Assembly: GCA_949987565.1 (NCBI GenBank)
Contig: OX465111.1
Coordinates: 5,737,921-5,801,920, forward strand
Source of the DNA: Luidia sarsii
Taxonomy: Eukaryota > Echinodermata > Asteroidea > Paxillosida > Luidiidae
DNA: 64,000 bases
Direction: 5' to 3'
Shown: positions 11,036 to 21,324 of the stretch, piece by piece
Numbering within the stretch: the stretch's first letter is position 1
Layout: every line of letters starts with the position of its first letter
Notes under the pieces: model-generated
Databases searched by the model: none
Told to the model about the DNA's origin: nothing
Seen by the model: the letters and a program-made list of their open reading frames with translations, nothing else
Made by a program: the position numbers and the translations under genes

Positions 11036-11526
11036 CGTGCGCTTTGATAACCAACCAACCAGTACGTGCGCCTTGATGATAACCAACCAGCGATAACCAA
11101 CCAACCAACACATTGTCTACGTGCGCCTTGATGATAACCAACCAGCGATAACCAACCAACCAACACACTGTCTACGTGCGCCTTGATGCTAACCAACCAG
11201 CGATAACCAACCAACCAACACACTGTCTACGTGCGCCTTGATGGTCACCAACCAGCGATAACCAACCAACCAACACACTGTCTACGTAAGTGCGCCTTGA
11301 TGCTAACCAACCAGCGATAACCAACCAACCAACACACTGTCTACGTAAGTGCGCCTTGATGCTAACCAACCAGCGATAACCAACCAACCAACACACTGTC
11401 TACGTGCGCCTTGATGCTAACCAACCAGCGATAACCAACCAACCAACACACTGTCTACGTGCGCCTTGACGGCTAACCAACCAGCGATAACCAACCAACC
11501 AACACACTGTCTACGTGCGCCTTGAT
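11036..11526. repeat. ~55-bp minisatellite, about nine copies
   Basis: Unit contains GTGCGCCTTGATGCTAACC, AACCAGCGATAACC, AACCAACCAACACACTG and TCTAC. Successive GTGCGCC starts at 11065, 11121, 11176 and 11231 give 55-56 bp spacing, and some units carry an extra 4-bp TAAG in CTACGTAAGTGCG. The copies are close to identical, so the array is young. Open frames on the minus strand (LVGYRWLVSI-like) are by-products. Confidence 0.95.
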
Positions 11527-12989
11527 TCTCACCGTTCAGTTTTTCCCCTCCTCAAACATGTTTTATTTCTTGTATTATCTTCTCTGGACACTCTTCCCGA
11601 GGAAATGAATCTCGAGAAAAGGGTACTCCGTAACCCGACAAGACCTGGACAATTCCCGAAAACGCGTCTGGCTTCGGTGTCACGGGTATAAGGTGTTGTC
11701 AGATACACACTCGGCGAGGTCATTTCACATTTCTTCTTTTTTTCCCTACGGACATTCAATACTGGCGCAACAACTCTCCCAATTCAATCGGAGCCGAACA
11801 GGCAGAATGGGGAATTCTACCGGGCAGTCAGCGCAGCACTGGGAAGTCACAGCAATATTAAAAGCGGGCAGTCTTTAAACGTTTCACCGTATACACCTGT
11901 TTCCTCTGCCACGCATTCTTGACTGACAACTCATTTTGGTGAAGTTTTGCTTTTCTTCTTCTTCAGCTTTGCGATATTATTTTTGTTGGAGGGGTAGGCG
12001 GGGCAGGGCAGGGGGGGGGGACTAGACCGATTGCTCCGAATAGCGTGGCTGCCCTTTCTGTTGCATTATATTCGTGTCAAGTCGCTGTATATTCAATTAA
12101 ACAGAGGATGGAGGGAGGGAGGGAGCGGGGGGGGGATTAGGTCTATTCCACCTTCGATCCAAATCCTGGCTTCCGGGCGGAAAGTCTAAGCGACATTTTA
12201 CTGAAATGCATTGTTAACCTTTGGGATAAGCTCATTTGGAGGGGGCTCGTGTGGGGACATGTTCAACCGGAATGGGAGCCTCTTTCCGATCCATTATGTA
12301 GCTGGTAATGTTTTATTCCTCACGACCTGAGAGCCACAGCATCCACGGCCGAGTGAAGGCAAGGAAGTGGCGGCCATTGCTGCGTGCTTTCCCAGAGCAC
12401 GGTTATCATTGCATTATTCAAGTATGGGCCTGAAACACAGTCTGAAACGGTATCTCTCTGTGTATATGGAGCGTTATTGTCATAGTTTACATTTATGTCA
12501 ACAAAGTATTGAAAGGTCAAGGCTCGAAATAATATAATGAAGGAAATTATTGAATTCAAAGTCTGTAACTCTTAGTCACAATCGACGTAGTATAGGCCTT
12601 ATCGGGTATGAGGCAAGCATCAATCAGAGGTGATGCTGTCTCAAGTTGTTCGCCTGGGCTTAATAAGAAGAGCGAGACACGTGAGTTACCAGGGCCCACC
12701 AACTACCAATATGGGCCCCGTGGTAGGCCTACACAAGACAATCTTTTATTACAAATTCCTTCGCATGAAACTAAATTCATTTGCGCAGCCCCTGGTGTAT
12801 GGAATAGGCTTTTAAAATAAGAAACGTACCGGGATAGAAAACTTTCACGCGAAATTTAAAAACGGAGGTGTTAATCTAACATGTAACAAAGCACATAAGT
12901 GTCCTTGCAGCGCAACTTAGAAAATATGCGCCAAACCGCATGATCACCATTACGACGTCCGCAAACCGGCTTACAGGAACCGGTGAAGC
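11527..12989. other. Intron sequence, no gene seen
   Basis: G-rich runs at 12011-12020 and 12113-12138; otherwise unique sequence with no supportable ORF. Confidence 0.5.
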
Positions 12990-13090
12990 GGATGTTAACG
13001 GACGCCGCAGCGCACATTCTTCAGTTGCCTGATGAAGGTTAGCAGTTCCAGCAACCGAAACGTCGTTACCAGCAACGACACATCGCGTGA
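12990..13090 (+). mobile_element. Retroelement end with exact hammerhead core (copy F)
   Basis: CTGATGA at 13029-13035 is an exact hammerhead catalytic sequence. Helix II is GGTT 13037-13040 with AACC 13053-13056, followed by GAAA 13057-13060. After a short loop a GTT triplet (13065-13067) sits where the NUH cleavage triplet is expected. GTTGC just before the core can pair with GCAAC (13072-13076) to form helix I with a few unpaired bases. This is the best conserved core of the six, but there is no histone-like hairpin. A Penelope-like or retrozyme origin is inferred. Confidence 0.6.
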
Positions 13091-13148
13091 CTTTGATCAA
13101 CCTTCCCCTTACTTAGAATATATCCATGTAATTGTTCTCCAAATTATT

Positions 13149-13199
13149 CTCAAAATTTGGTTGAGCTGACATTTTGATCCTAGCAGGACAGGTCTCGTT
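13149..13199 (-). mobile_element. Left arm of a GATCGAAACGTC-family foldback element
   Basis: AAAATTTGGTTGAGCTGACA, then TTTTGATCCTAGCAGGAC. It is complementary in layout to the right arm at 14181 and homologous to the arms at 29541, 38581 and 43886. The minisatellite 13200-14174 separates it from its partner arm. Confidence 0.75.
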
Positions 13200-14174
13200 A
13201 AAGGCAGAGTGGTCACCTCTCTCACAGGCAGAGTGGTCATCTCTCTCACAGGCAGAGTGGTCACCTTTCCCATAGGCAGAGTGGTCACCTCTCTCACAGG
13301 CAGAGTGGTCATCTCTCTCACAGGCAGAGTGGTCACCTTTCCCATAGGCAGAGTGGTCACCTCTCTCACAGGCAGAGTGGTCACCTTTCTCACAGGCAGA
13401 GTGGTCACCTTTCTCACAGGCAGAGTGGTCACCTTTCTCACAGGCAGAGTGGTCACCTTTCTTAAAGGCAGAGTGGTCACCTTTCTCAAAGGCAGAGTGG
13501 TCACCTTTCTCAAAGGCAGAGTGGTCACCTTTCTCATAGGCAGAGTGGTCACCTTCTTTCTCACAGGCAGAGTGGTCACCTTTCTCACAGGCAGAGTGGT
13601 CACCTTTCTCACAGGCAGAGTGGTCATCTCTCTCACAGGCAGAGTGGTCACCTTTCCCATAGGCAGAGTGGTCACCTCTCTCACAGGCAGAGTGGTCACC
13701 TTTCTCACAGGCAGAGTGGTCACCTTTCTCACAGGCAGAGTGGTCACCTTTCTTAAAGGCAGAGTGGTCACCTTTCTCAAAGGCAGAGTGGTCACCTTTC
13801 TCAAAGGCAGAGTGGTCACCTTTCTCATAGGCAGAGTGGTCACCTTCTTTCTCACAGGCAGAGTGGTCACCTTTCTCACAGGCAGAGTGGTCACCTTTCT
13901 CACAGGCAGAGTGGTCACCTTTCTCAAAGGCAGAGTGGTCACCTTTCTCACAGGCAGAGTGGTCACCTTTCTTAAAGGCAGAGTGGTCACCTTTCTCACA
14001 GGCAGAGTGGTCACCTTTCTCATAGGCAGAGTGGTCACCTTTCTCACAGGCAGAGTGGTCACCTTTCTCAAAGGCAGAGTGGTCACCTTTCTCACAGGCA
14101 GAGTGGTCACCTTTCTCACAGGCAGAGTGGTCACCTTTTCTAAAGTCAGAGTGGTCATCTTTCTCACAGGCAGA
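13200..14174. repeat. 24-bp minisatellite with 291-bp higher-order duplication
   Basis: About 40 copies of a 24-bp unit with core GTGGTCACCTTTCTC followed by ACAGGCAGA. Variants carry CACAGG, AAAGG, ATAGG or TCTCTC. A rare 27-bp unit with ACCTTCTTTC occurs at 13551 and again at 13842, exactly 291 bp apart (12 units plus 3), and neighbouring variants repeat in the same order. Because 24 is divisible by three, long frames are open on both strands (352, 387 and 327 codons). They are repeats of eight residues and I do not call them genes. Confidence 0.97.
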
Positions 14175-14180
14175 AAAAAC

Positions 14181-14280
14181 GGGTCCTGCTAGGATCAGGC
14201 CCACTGATTTTTTTAGATTTACACTTTGATCAAATTTAGTCAGTAAATCAGTTTGCAACATTATTTTGTATTTCACTCAT
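14181..14280 (+). mobile_element. Right arm and tail of the foldback element
   Basis: GGTCCTGCTAGGATCAGGCC, then TTAGATTTACACTTTGATCA, AGTCAGTAAATCAG and TTTGCAACATTATTTTG. The tail matches that after the 29.6-kb copy (AGTCAGTAAGCAGTTTGCAA), so this is the true 3' portion of the family. The usual GAAACGTC is missing here. Confidence 0.75.
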
Positions 14281-16188
14281 TATTACTATTATTGATTCAG
14301 AAACTCAATTTTCATAATCACGAGGCAAGCAGCAAGCGTGAGGGCGTGGGTGGTTCATGATTGTATAACCAGACTCGGACTTTGCCGTGCGGTGAAATCT
14401 ATAGACTCATGGTCACGTCGTCAACCGCACGTTCGCTCACTGAACGTGATCACTGACTATACCTCCCCAGCTGCCGGTGAATGCGACGCTGTGGTTTGCG
14501 CGCGAAATGTGCACTGAGATTCACACAAATCATAAAGTGCAAGCAATGCAGCATCGAAACGTATAATGATTATATACCCATGATGTGCTGCACGCATACA
14601 ATGCATCGATCCAAACTCTGGAGGATTTATTCATACACCAATGTATTGTTCTTGCCATCATGGCTGTGACCGGTGCAGTGAATAATCTATAGTAAAAAAA
14701 TATATATCCAAGGTACAATAGTAACAATATAACCGAGGATGATAAAAACAAATACAGGTAGGAAATATAATTCGTTTATTCATAGACGATTAGATTACAA
14801 AGTGGAAATGCGAGTTGACACGCGCCAACCTTGAAAAGATAAAATGCCATGAACGTCCAAGCACAGGAATTAGAAACATGGAGATTCAGAATAGGACCTA
14901 TACTCACAGAGCAAACGATATAGAATTCTTCGCCGTATTTAATGGTATACGGCTCATATCAAAGAAATGCTTCCAATGCAAGTAAAAACACACAATAATA
15001 GCCAGCAATGGGTACGTTATGTGTAACGTATCAACTCCATCAATGCTCAAGGCGCTATATCTGAACACAGGGCATAAAAGCAAAAGAAATGTCACAAGGG
15101 TCATTTCGTTCAATACTTACTCTTTATTTTCCCTTTTGCACGCGCTTCAATCCAACATGCCGTCTTCACATTATTACGTCACGATGAAGTAAGAACTAAT
15201 TAAACGGCAGAAGGGCATAACAAGATGCTAGCGTCTGAACGCACTCATGCCTTATTATCGGTTACCCGATGCCACTTTATAGGAAATACATGTACAGGCA
15301 ATGCAAACACCCAAGAAGACAGTGGAATTCAAATGGGAAACATTACGAGCACCGTTAACGAACTACATGTATTAACAGTGTAATGGAAGTTCGCTTAATA
15401 AGACAGGTCCTGCACGCGTTGGAAGGTGCCAATGTATAGCTGCATATAGTGCATACCCCCAAACGCTGCAGGCAGCGCCATGTTGGTATGACGTCACGAA
15501 AGTCAACGCATCGGGGTAATTGGGGTTGCGTGGGGGAGTGGGGAGGGGAGGGGAGGGGGGGGGGTGCCCACGAGTCGTTCCGGCATTGCAACCATATTAC
15601 ACGCTGCTGGGAAGAAAGAACCAAAATCAATGCCTAGCCTCGGAGAAAGATTGATCCTTCCGTACAGATGGAAGTTAAAGTCTCACAGAAGAGCTTGGTT
15701 ATTTTGTTTATTTTTTTTTATTTTTTTCTGAGGAGGAGTTCGTGGCTGGGCCCTCGTTTTAAAAGCTCCATCCCCGCAACCTTTCTGGAAGCGAGGTTTA
15801 TTCATTCAAAGCTCTATCAAAGAGGCTGTCGAATGAAAGCACCGTGGACAGACGCGGCGCACGTATCGCACTGAGTGGCCCTGATCAATCGGTTCCTCGC
15901 TGAGGGAATGGGGGTAATCGCGTTGCGAGCACAAAGCATGCATCAGAGATGCGCCCACGAACACTTGCAGCGTGACACCAATAATGATGTCAGCAATTAT
16001 TGCTACAGAAACTGTTAATCAGGTAACGCTGTCTATAAGTTTCAGTAATACGACGATTTTTAGATTGTTTGACAGTCCCATCAATAGCTGGATCTTTCTC
16101 AAGGTGAAAAGGTCATTCAGTTCGATCCAGCTATAGGCCTTTTTAAAAAATATTTGTGTAATTTCGGATTTTGGAGAAAACAAATATT
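14281..16188. other. Intron sequence, no gene seen
   Basis: Includes a G-rich run at 15531-15566 and a single CRE-like TGACGTCA at 15489-15496. No supportable gene. Confidence 0.5.
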
Positions 16189-16309
16189 ACTGGAGCGGGA
16201 TTTGAACCCGAGACCTCTGGTATTGCGTACCAGCGCTATCACCGTCTGAGCTATCCAGTCCTTACTGGCCTTAGATGGCGGCCTCCCCATTAATCAACTA
16301 GTCTTTGCA
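16189..16309 (-). mobile_element. tRNA-derived SINE, copy S1
   Basis: Read on the minus strand: a leader (CTAGTTGATTAATGGGG, GGCCGCCATCTAAGGCC), then a tRNA-like part with A box TAGCTCAGACGG and B box GGTTCAAATCC, ending CCGCTCCAGT. The leader is also present in the copies at 34681, 41975 and 42872, so the tRNA part lies inside the element rather than at its 5' end. It lacks a normal acceptor stem, so it is not a tRNA gene. Confidence 0.85.
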
Positions 16310-16795
16310 GGGATGGGGGCGCCAGCCAGAAACGTACAGCCATTAACTGCTGGATATACAATTTTGCTTGTGCTAATTGTCATAGCATTAGTTCACAATC
16401 AATTGAATTCAATCCAAGTACTTGCAGTTTTAAGTGAACTAGCTTCGGCTCTATATTTGGGTTCTTCCAAAGGCTCAGACGCTGCTGAGAATTTGAATAA
16501 TTTTTGTAATAATTTGGCCCACTGGTCGCTCGAGAATCCCCAAGGACTATCGGTCGCGAAGGAACCACAGGTGTGCAGGAGGGGAAGTGATCAGGCTACG
16601 AGTCTACACCCAGCACGGTATAATGAATGTAAACACTTAGCCCCGTCGACCAAGGACGAGTTGTTGAGATCGCAGGTATAGGAAGGTCCACAAGGGGAAA
16701 AAAGGGGGTTAGTCTTAGGACCGAAGAAAGGCCTAAACACTGCCCTCTCAAAGGGCTATACTGTGCATGGTATCCAGTGTGACTCTCCGGTCTTC
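16310..16795. other. Intron sequence, no gene seen
   Basis: A 122-codon + strand frame (16313-16681) starts inside the SINE leader and has one hydrophobic stretch. I see no evidence that it is real. Confidence 0.5.
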
Positions 16796-16924
16796 TTAAA
16801 GCGGGCCTCTATATATAAACGATTTCAGTCTTGAACCGACTTCCACTATTTCTTGTATGTAGTTGTTTATTATATCAGAATAACAAACGGGGATTTGATG
16901 GACAATGTTAGAGGCCCGCTTTAA
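16796..16924. mobile_element. Tiny TTAA-flanked MITE (piggyBac-like), 121 bp
   Basis: TTAA (16796-16799), AGCGGGCCTCT (16800-16810), then AGAGGCCCGCT (16910-16920), TTAA (16921-16924). The TIRs are perfect over 11 bp and the TTAA duplication is exact, as expected for piggyBac-type transposition. The interior has no coding capacity. Confidence 0.85.
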
Positions 16925-17087
16925 GCACTCCGCCTCTCAATTCGTCCCGGTACAAGGGCTATAGAGTCGGGTTCCCGTTTGACAACGACAAAGGACAGAG
17001 CACGTAAAAACAGGCAAAAGGGTTAGAATGTGCATATTCTTAATATTCATGTAAATTGTACGCATCGAACTGAAAGCGAGGTTATAT

Positions 17088-17237
17088 TATGGGCGCTAGA
17101 TTTCCAAGATTGATTGTTGTTCCCTGCTGCTTTGTGATCTGTTCGTGACATATTCTTCGACCAAACCGAACGTTATCTCGGGTACAACAGTAAGGTCCCT
17201 TGAGTTTCATCGCTATCGTGGAAATCTAGCGCCCATA
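17088..17237. mobile_element. MITE with perfect 19-bp inverted ends, 150 bp
   Basis: TATGGGCGCTAGATTTCCA at 17088-17106 and its exact reverse complement at 17219-17237. If the outer TA is the target duplication, the TIR is 17 bp and begins TGGGCGC. GAGG/CCTC remnants extend the symmetry outward a little. Non-coding. Confidence 0.8.
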
Positions 17238-17404
17238 GCCTCGTTTTGGGCTCAGTGCATACAATGTGCGTACATGTTAAGCAAGTCCTATAATTGGTGC
17301 AATCTGTAAATACAAGCAGCGTAAGTGCGTAAGGTACAGCTGTACAGTATTATGTACAGGACGTCCCAGCGCAAAATCCTATTACGAATATTGAGATATG
17401 TATA

Positions 17405-17656
17405 TGTGACCCGGCACAGCGACATGGGGAATATCCCACCAAAACAAATTTTGAGTAAACAACGCCTAAAGTCAAAGTATCTTCTCAATTTGATTAAAAA
17501 TCCACTTTTTATTGGTTATTTTTTTTTCGGAAAGTTAATGTATTGGAGGATTTTTTTATATCATTTGAAAGCTTATGGTACACTCTTTCACATCATTAGA
17601 AAATCTCAAAATCTCAAAAGTGGGGGTTATTCCTCATTATGATGTGCCGGGTCACA
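17405..17656 (-). mobile_element. TGTGACCCGG MITE, copy 1 (252 bp, TA flanks)
   Basis: TIR TGTGACCCGGCACA (17405-17418) and its exact reverse complement (17643-17656), with TA on both outer sides. The interior matches copies 2 (18688) and 3 (36273) but is inverted relative to them. TA duplication suggests a Tc1/mariner-like mobiliser. No coding capacity. Confidence 0.9.
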
Positions 17657-18489
17657 TATTTGACAGAAATCACATAGCCTACAAAATACATGTTGATCCA
17701 GCGCCAATAATATTTGCTGTCCTCTTTATGTATATTAATTGATACAAAGATTCGACTGATTTTGTTACGATTCAAACATAGTTATAAGATTCCTGTTTTC
17801 GATATATTCGCATTTTTGGTCATTTTAGTCAGTATAAGCAGTTTGCCACATGTTTGCATATTACTATTGGATTCATGTTCACCTCGATCCATATAGCAAG
17901 ACATGTCGAGACTGATTCAAATCGCCTCGTGGGTTTATGTGAGACTGCGGACCAAACCGGCATTACCCATTCTACAATTCCCGCTCGCTAACCGTTGAGA
18001 GATGGAGTCGTTCCCACGGAAACTGCCGCTGTGCCCCGCCGATCAGAGGTGCGGGTTTATCTGCGGAGCAGATCGCCCCGTGCGGGCAAGTTGCCATTTA
18101 GCGGCGTGCATAGAAGCGGAAAAAAAATGCCAGCGCACGCCGGCACGATGCCTTCTGGCTTCGGTACCGGTACACAGTATACCGCACGACTCTACCGCAC
18201 ACTATAGAGTCCCTATATAATACAGAGAGAATTATATACCGACAACTGCAGATTTGGACGCCATTTTGTTTTCCACTGCTCAGTATACTTTGTGCGTTGG
18301 GTTCGCGGCAAGCCCACACTGTCGAACACGATTTGCAACATTTACGGTTGTATTGATCGACCGATTCCATCGAACTCATCAGTTACTGACGACCAATCGC
18401 GAGACGATGAGCGATGCACAGTAACCATATATTACGGCCTGACGGATCGATAGGCCCTAGTCGTCAGCCGAGTTATCGATGCATGTTAT
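17657..18489. other. Intron sequence, no gene seen
   Basis: A GC-rich patch at 17990-18200 has overlapping frames of about 70 codons with several Cys residues (18002-18220), without a domain I recognise. Confidence 0.4.
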
Positions 18490-18560
18490 CGATGAAATCC
18501 GGTTCTCCGGGTCAAATCCCGGTCCAGTCAAAGTTTTCTTTGCCATTTTCTCAATTCGAC
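18490..18560 (+). mobile_element. tRNA-derived SINE, 3' fragment S5
   Basis: GGTTCTCCGGGTCAAATCCC, then GGTCCAGTCAAAG and TTTTCTTTGCCATTTTCTCA. This is the B-box end of the tRNA part plus the conserved 3' tail (AAAGTTTTCTTTGCCATTTT) shared with the copies at 34681 and 41975. The front half is missing. Confidence 0.75.
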
Positions 18561-18687
18561 ATTCGAGGGACACACCAAAAAAATAATGAAAATTGCTCAC
18601 TGACAATACAGTATTAGCCTATATATAAATGATCACCCACATGCAAAATTCGAAGAAGAATAAAGAGAGCCCGATGATTCGATAATA

Positions 18688-18941
18688 TGTGACCCGGCAC
18701 AGCATAATGAGGAATAACCCCACTTTTGAGATGTTGAGGTTTTCTAATGATGTGAAAGAGTATACCAATTAGCTTTCAAATGATATCAAAAAATAATATC
18801 CTCTAATACTTGAAATTTCCGAAAATAAAAAAGAAAGAAAATCGATTTGTAATCGAATTGTAAAGATACTTTAGCTTCAGGCGTTGTTTACTCAAAACGT
18901 GTTTTGGTGGGATATTTCTCATGTCGTTGTGCCGGGTCACA
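18688..18941 (+). mobile_element. TGTGACCCGG MITE, copy 2 (254 bp, TA flanks)
   Basis: TIR TGTGACCCGGCACA at 18688-18701 and its complement TGTGCCGGGTCACA at 18928-18941, flanked by TA at 18686-18687 and 18942-18943. The interior is colinear with copy 3 at 36273. Confidence 0.9.
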
Positions 18942-19493
18942 TATGACAGGGCCTTTTACGAAGGCCGCATTTGGCATTCGCTTGCAGGCGTGCTTTAGGT
19001 CTATTCCTTTTTTTAATTGTACTCCATAAGGTAAGGTCCAATCCATGGTAGACAGTGCCTTTTTTTCCTCGATGGAGAATTGTGGCATTAGACAACCACT
19101 CTCCCATAGACTGTGCCTATCAATCCCTGTTTCAGTATAGACGGACATGCAGGGTTGTCATGTAATGACAGCTCTATACATGCATATAAATCACATGGGC
19201 ACATAAATAAGGTTTGGTGGATTACTTTAATGACTGACTTGATGGATGAAATACAATCTAGGATTAACCCCAAATCTCCACACACGCGCATTACACACAA
19301 AGACTCCATGGCAAATAATGTCCCCGAAGTCCAACAATCGTAGCGATTATGATTATTGGTTACGGGCTCCTCGGGAGTCTCTCCTATGATTACAATTTTG
19401 CCTGAACACGTCTCACGGGATGAACGCTCACCGGTACGTATCCCAACAATTGTCAGCACCAGTTTTGAAGCTGGGCCTTCGGTTTATTATATA
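18942..19493. other. Intron sequence, no gene seen
   Basis: No supportable ORF or RNA. Confidence 0.5.
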
Positions 19494-20420
19494 CAGAAAG
19501 GAGAGAGAGGGAAGAGATGGAGAGGGGGAGAGAGGGGGTATTGATAGGGAGAGGGAGAGTGAGAGAGAGGGAGATAGATAGGGAAAGGAGAGAGAGGAGA
19601 GGGAGGGAGAGAGGGAGAGAGAGAGGAGGGAGGGAGTGATGAGATGGAAGAGGGAAAGAGAGGGAGAGAGAGGGGGAGAGGAGAGGGAGGGGGAGAGAGG
19701 GAGGGTGTGATGAGAGGGGAGAGGGAGAAGGAGAGGGCGAGGGAAAGAGAGGAGAGGGAGAGGGAGAGAGAGGGAGAGGAAGAGGGAGAGGAAGAGGGAG
19801 AGAGAGGGGGAGGGGGAGGGGAGGGAGAGGAAGAGGGAAAGGGAGAGACAGCGAGAGAGGGAGAGAGAGGAAGAGGGAAAGGGAGAGACAGCGAGAGAGT
19901 GAGAGAGAGGGATAGGGAGAGGGACAGGGACAGGGACAGGGGGAGAGAGAGAGTGGGAGAGAGTGGGAGAGAGGGAGAGGGAGGAGAGTGAGAGGGAGAG
20001 ACAGCGAGAGAGGGAGAGAGAGGAAGAGGGAAAGGGAGAGACAGCGAGAGAGTGAGAGAGAGAGGGATAGGGAGAGGGACAGGGACAGGGACAGGGGGAG
20101 AGAGAGAGAGAGGGAGAGAGTGGGAGAGAGGGAGAGGGAGGAGAGTGAGAGGGAGAGACAGCGAGAGAATGAGAGGGAGACGGAGAGAGTGAGAGGGACA
20201 TGGACATGGACAGAGAGAGCGAGAGTGGGAGAGAGGGAGATGGAAATGGATAGGGAGAGAGAGCTCCGTGTACTATAGACTCGGTCTAGTGGGGAGAGGG
20301 GAGAGGGCGAGGGAGAGAGAGAGAGGGAGAGAGGGACAGGGACAGGGAGATAGAGTGGGAGAGAGGGGGAGGGAGATGGAAAGGGATAGGGAGAGAGAGA
20401 GAGAGCTCCGTGTACTAGAC
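19494..20420. repeat. Polypurine (GGGAGA/GAGAGG)n tract with internal duplication
   Basis: Roughly 0.9 kb of GA-rich sequence on the + strand with GGGACA and GACAGCGAGAGA markers. The phrase AGCTCCGTGTACTA...GACTCGGTCTAG occurs at 20262 and again at 20405, a 143-bp tandem duplication. Ser/Pro-rich (minus) and Arg/Glu-rich (plus) frames are by-products of the repeat. Confidence 0.95.
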
Positions 20421-21132
20421 TCGGTCTAGCTGACCGTAGTGGAACAAGACCTTTGCGTCCCTGGGGAGTCTTCTATTTTTTACATTTATTTAAGAAATTG
20501 CTCCTTATATCCGCGGCTGTAATAGGCCTACTGTATGTCTCGCTGCTTGATCAAATGAGAGCCTACATCTAGCCCGCTTCCCCCCTTTTTTTTAATGCAC
20601 CACCTAATCGAGTTTTACCCTCCACTGCCTTTTCTGAGATTGATCATTTTTTCCCCTCCCTCACTCTTTCAAGCTTGGGCCACCCATCCCCGCCAAAATG
20701 TAGTTAGCTGGGATCGAGGAAGCCTATTCCGACTAATATCATTAGGGACGCTCTACAAACTACCCCGTAACAACCCCCACCCAACCCCAGATTCCCCACC
20801 CCCCCCCCATCCCCACCCCTCCCCGCGCATCCCAGCCACTATCAGGCCCTCTTATAGCCACTAGCCTTTAATCCTACTTTCTTTTTCGTCTGGCTTAAGA
20901 TGCTAATGTAAATATCTAATCTCCGTCATCACTGTGTATATATACAGACTCCCTTTTGGAGAATCGTGACTTTCACTTCGTTTCTAACGCTGACGGGTTG
21001 CCAGATTGCTCCCTACAGATTTTTTTGTTTTCAAGGATGTTCATTTTGTGAGGATTTTCACCAGAGAAAACAAAGGGAGAAGAGATTAATGCGTGTGGAA
21101 ATAAACAGAAAGTATTTGGGCAGTAATACTAA
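20421..21132. other. Intron sequence, no gene seen
   Basis: C-rich run at about 20798-20826; otherwise unique. Confidence 0.5.
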
Positions 21133-21321
21133 GGCCTCTTGTCAAAAAGATCATCGGTTGGGTATCGGATGATTTGACCCGTCCGATGTCGTTTCCACCG
21201 GACAGCCATCGTGTATTTCTCACCCCATCAGTCCAGAACAATCGGCTTTCTATCGGGGGAAAATGTATCGGTCGGATGAATTCAACCGGCACTCGACCGA
21301 TGATCTTTTTGACAAGAGGCC
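21133..21321. mobile_element. GGCCTCTTG MITE, copy 1 (189 bp, TAA duplication)
   Basis: Left end GGCCTCTTGTCAAAAAGATC, right end its complement, with TAA at 21130-21132 and 21322-21324. The TIR runs about 27 bp into CATCGGT. A 3-bp TAA/TTA duplication fits PIF/Harbinger-type elements. The copy at 37551 has the same length and is in the opposite orientation. Confidence 0.9.
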
Positions 21322-21324
21322 TAA

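Noticed and set aside
13200..14174. CRISPR array
   Set aside because: Units are contiguous 24-mers without unique spacers, in an animal genome.
13109..14276. 352-387-codon minus frames and a 327-codon plus frame with eight-residue repeats
   Set aside because: 24-bp minisatellite keeps several frames open on both strands; arms belong to a mobile element.
16189..16262. tRNA gene (also 34726, 42010, 42910)
   Set aside because: A and B boxes are present but the acceptor stems do not pair, and each is embedded in a repeated SINE with shared leader and tail.
16313..16681. 122-codon + strand ORF with a hydrophobic segment
   Set aside because: Starts within a SINE leader and has no family resemblance or splice support.
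19428..20278. Ser/Pro-rich and Arg/Glu-rich frames
   Set aside because: GA-repeat translation on both strands.
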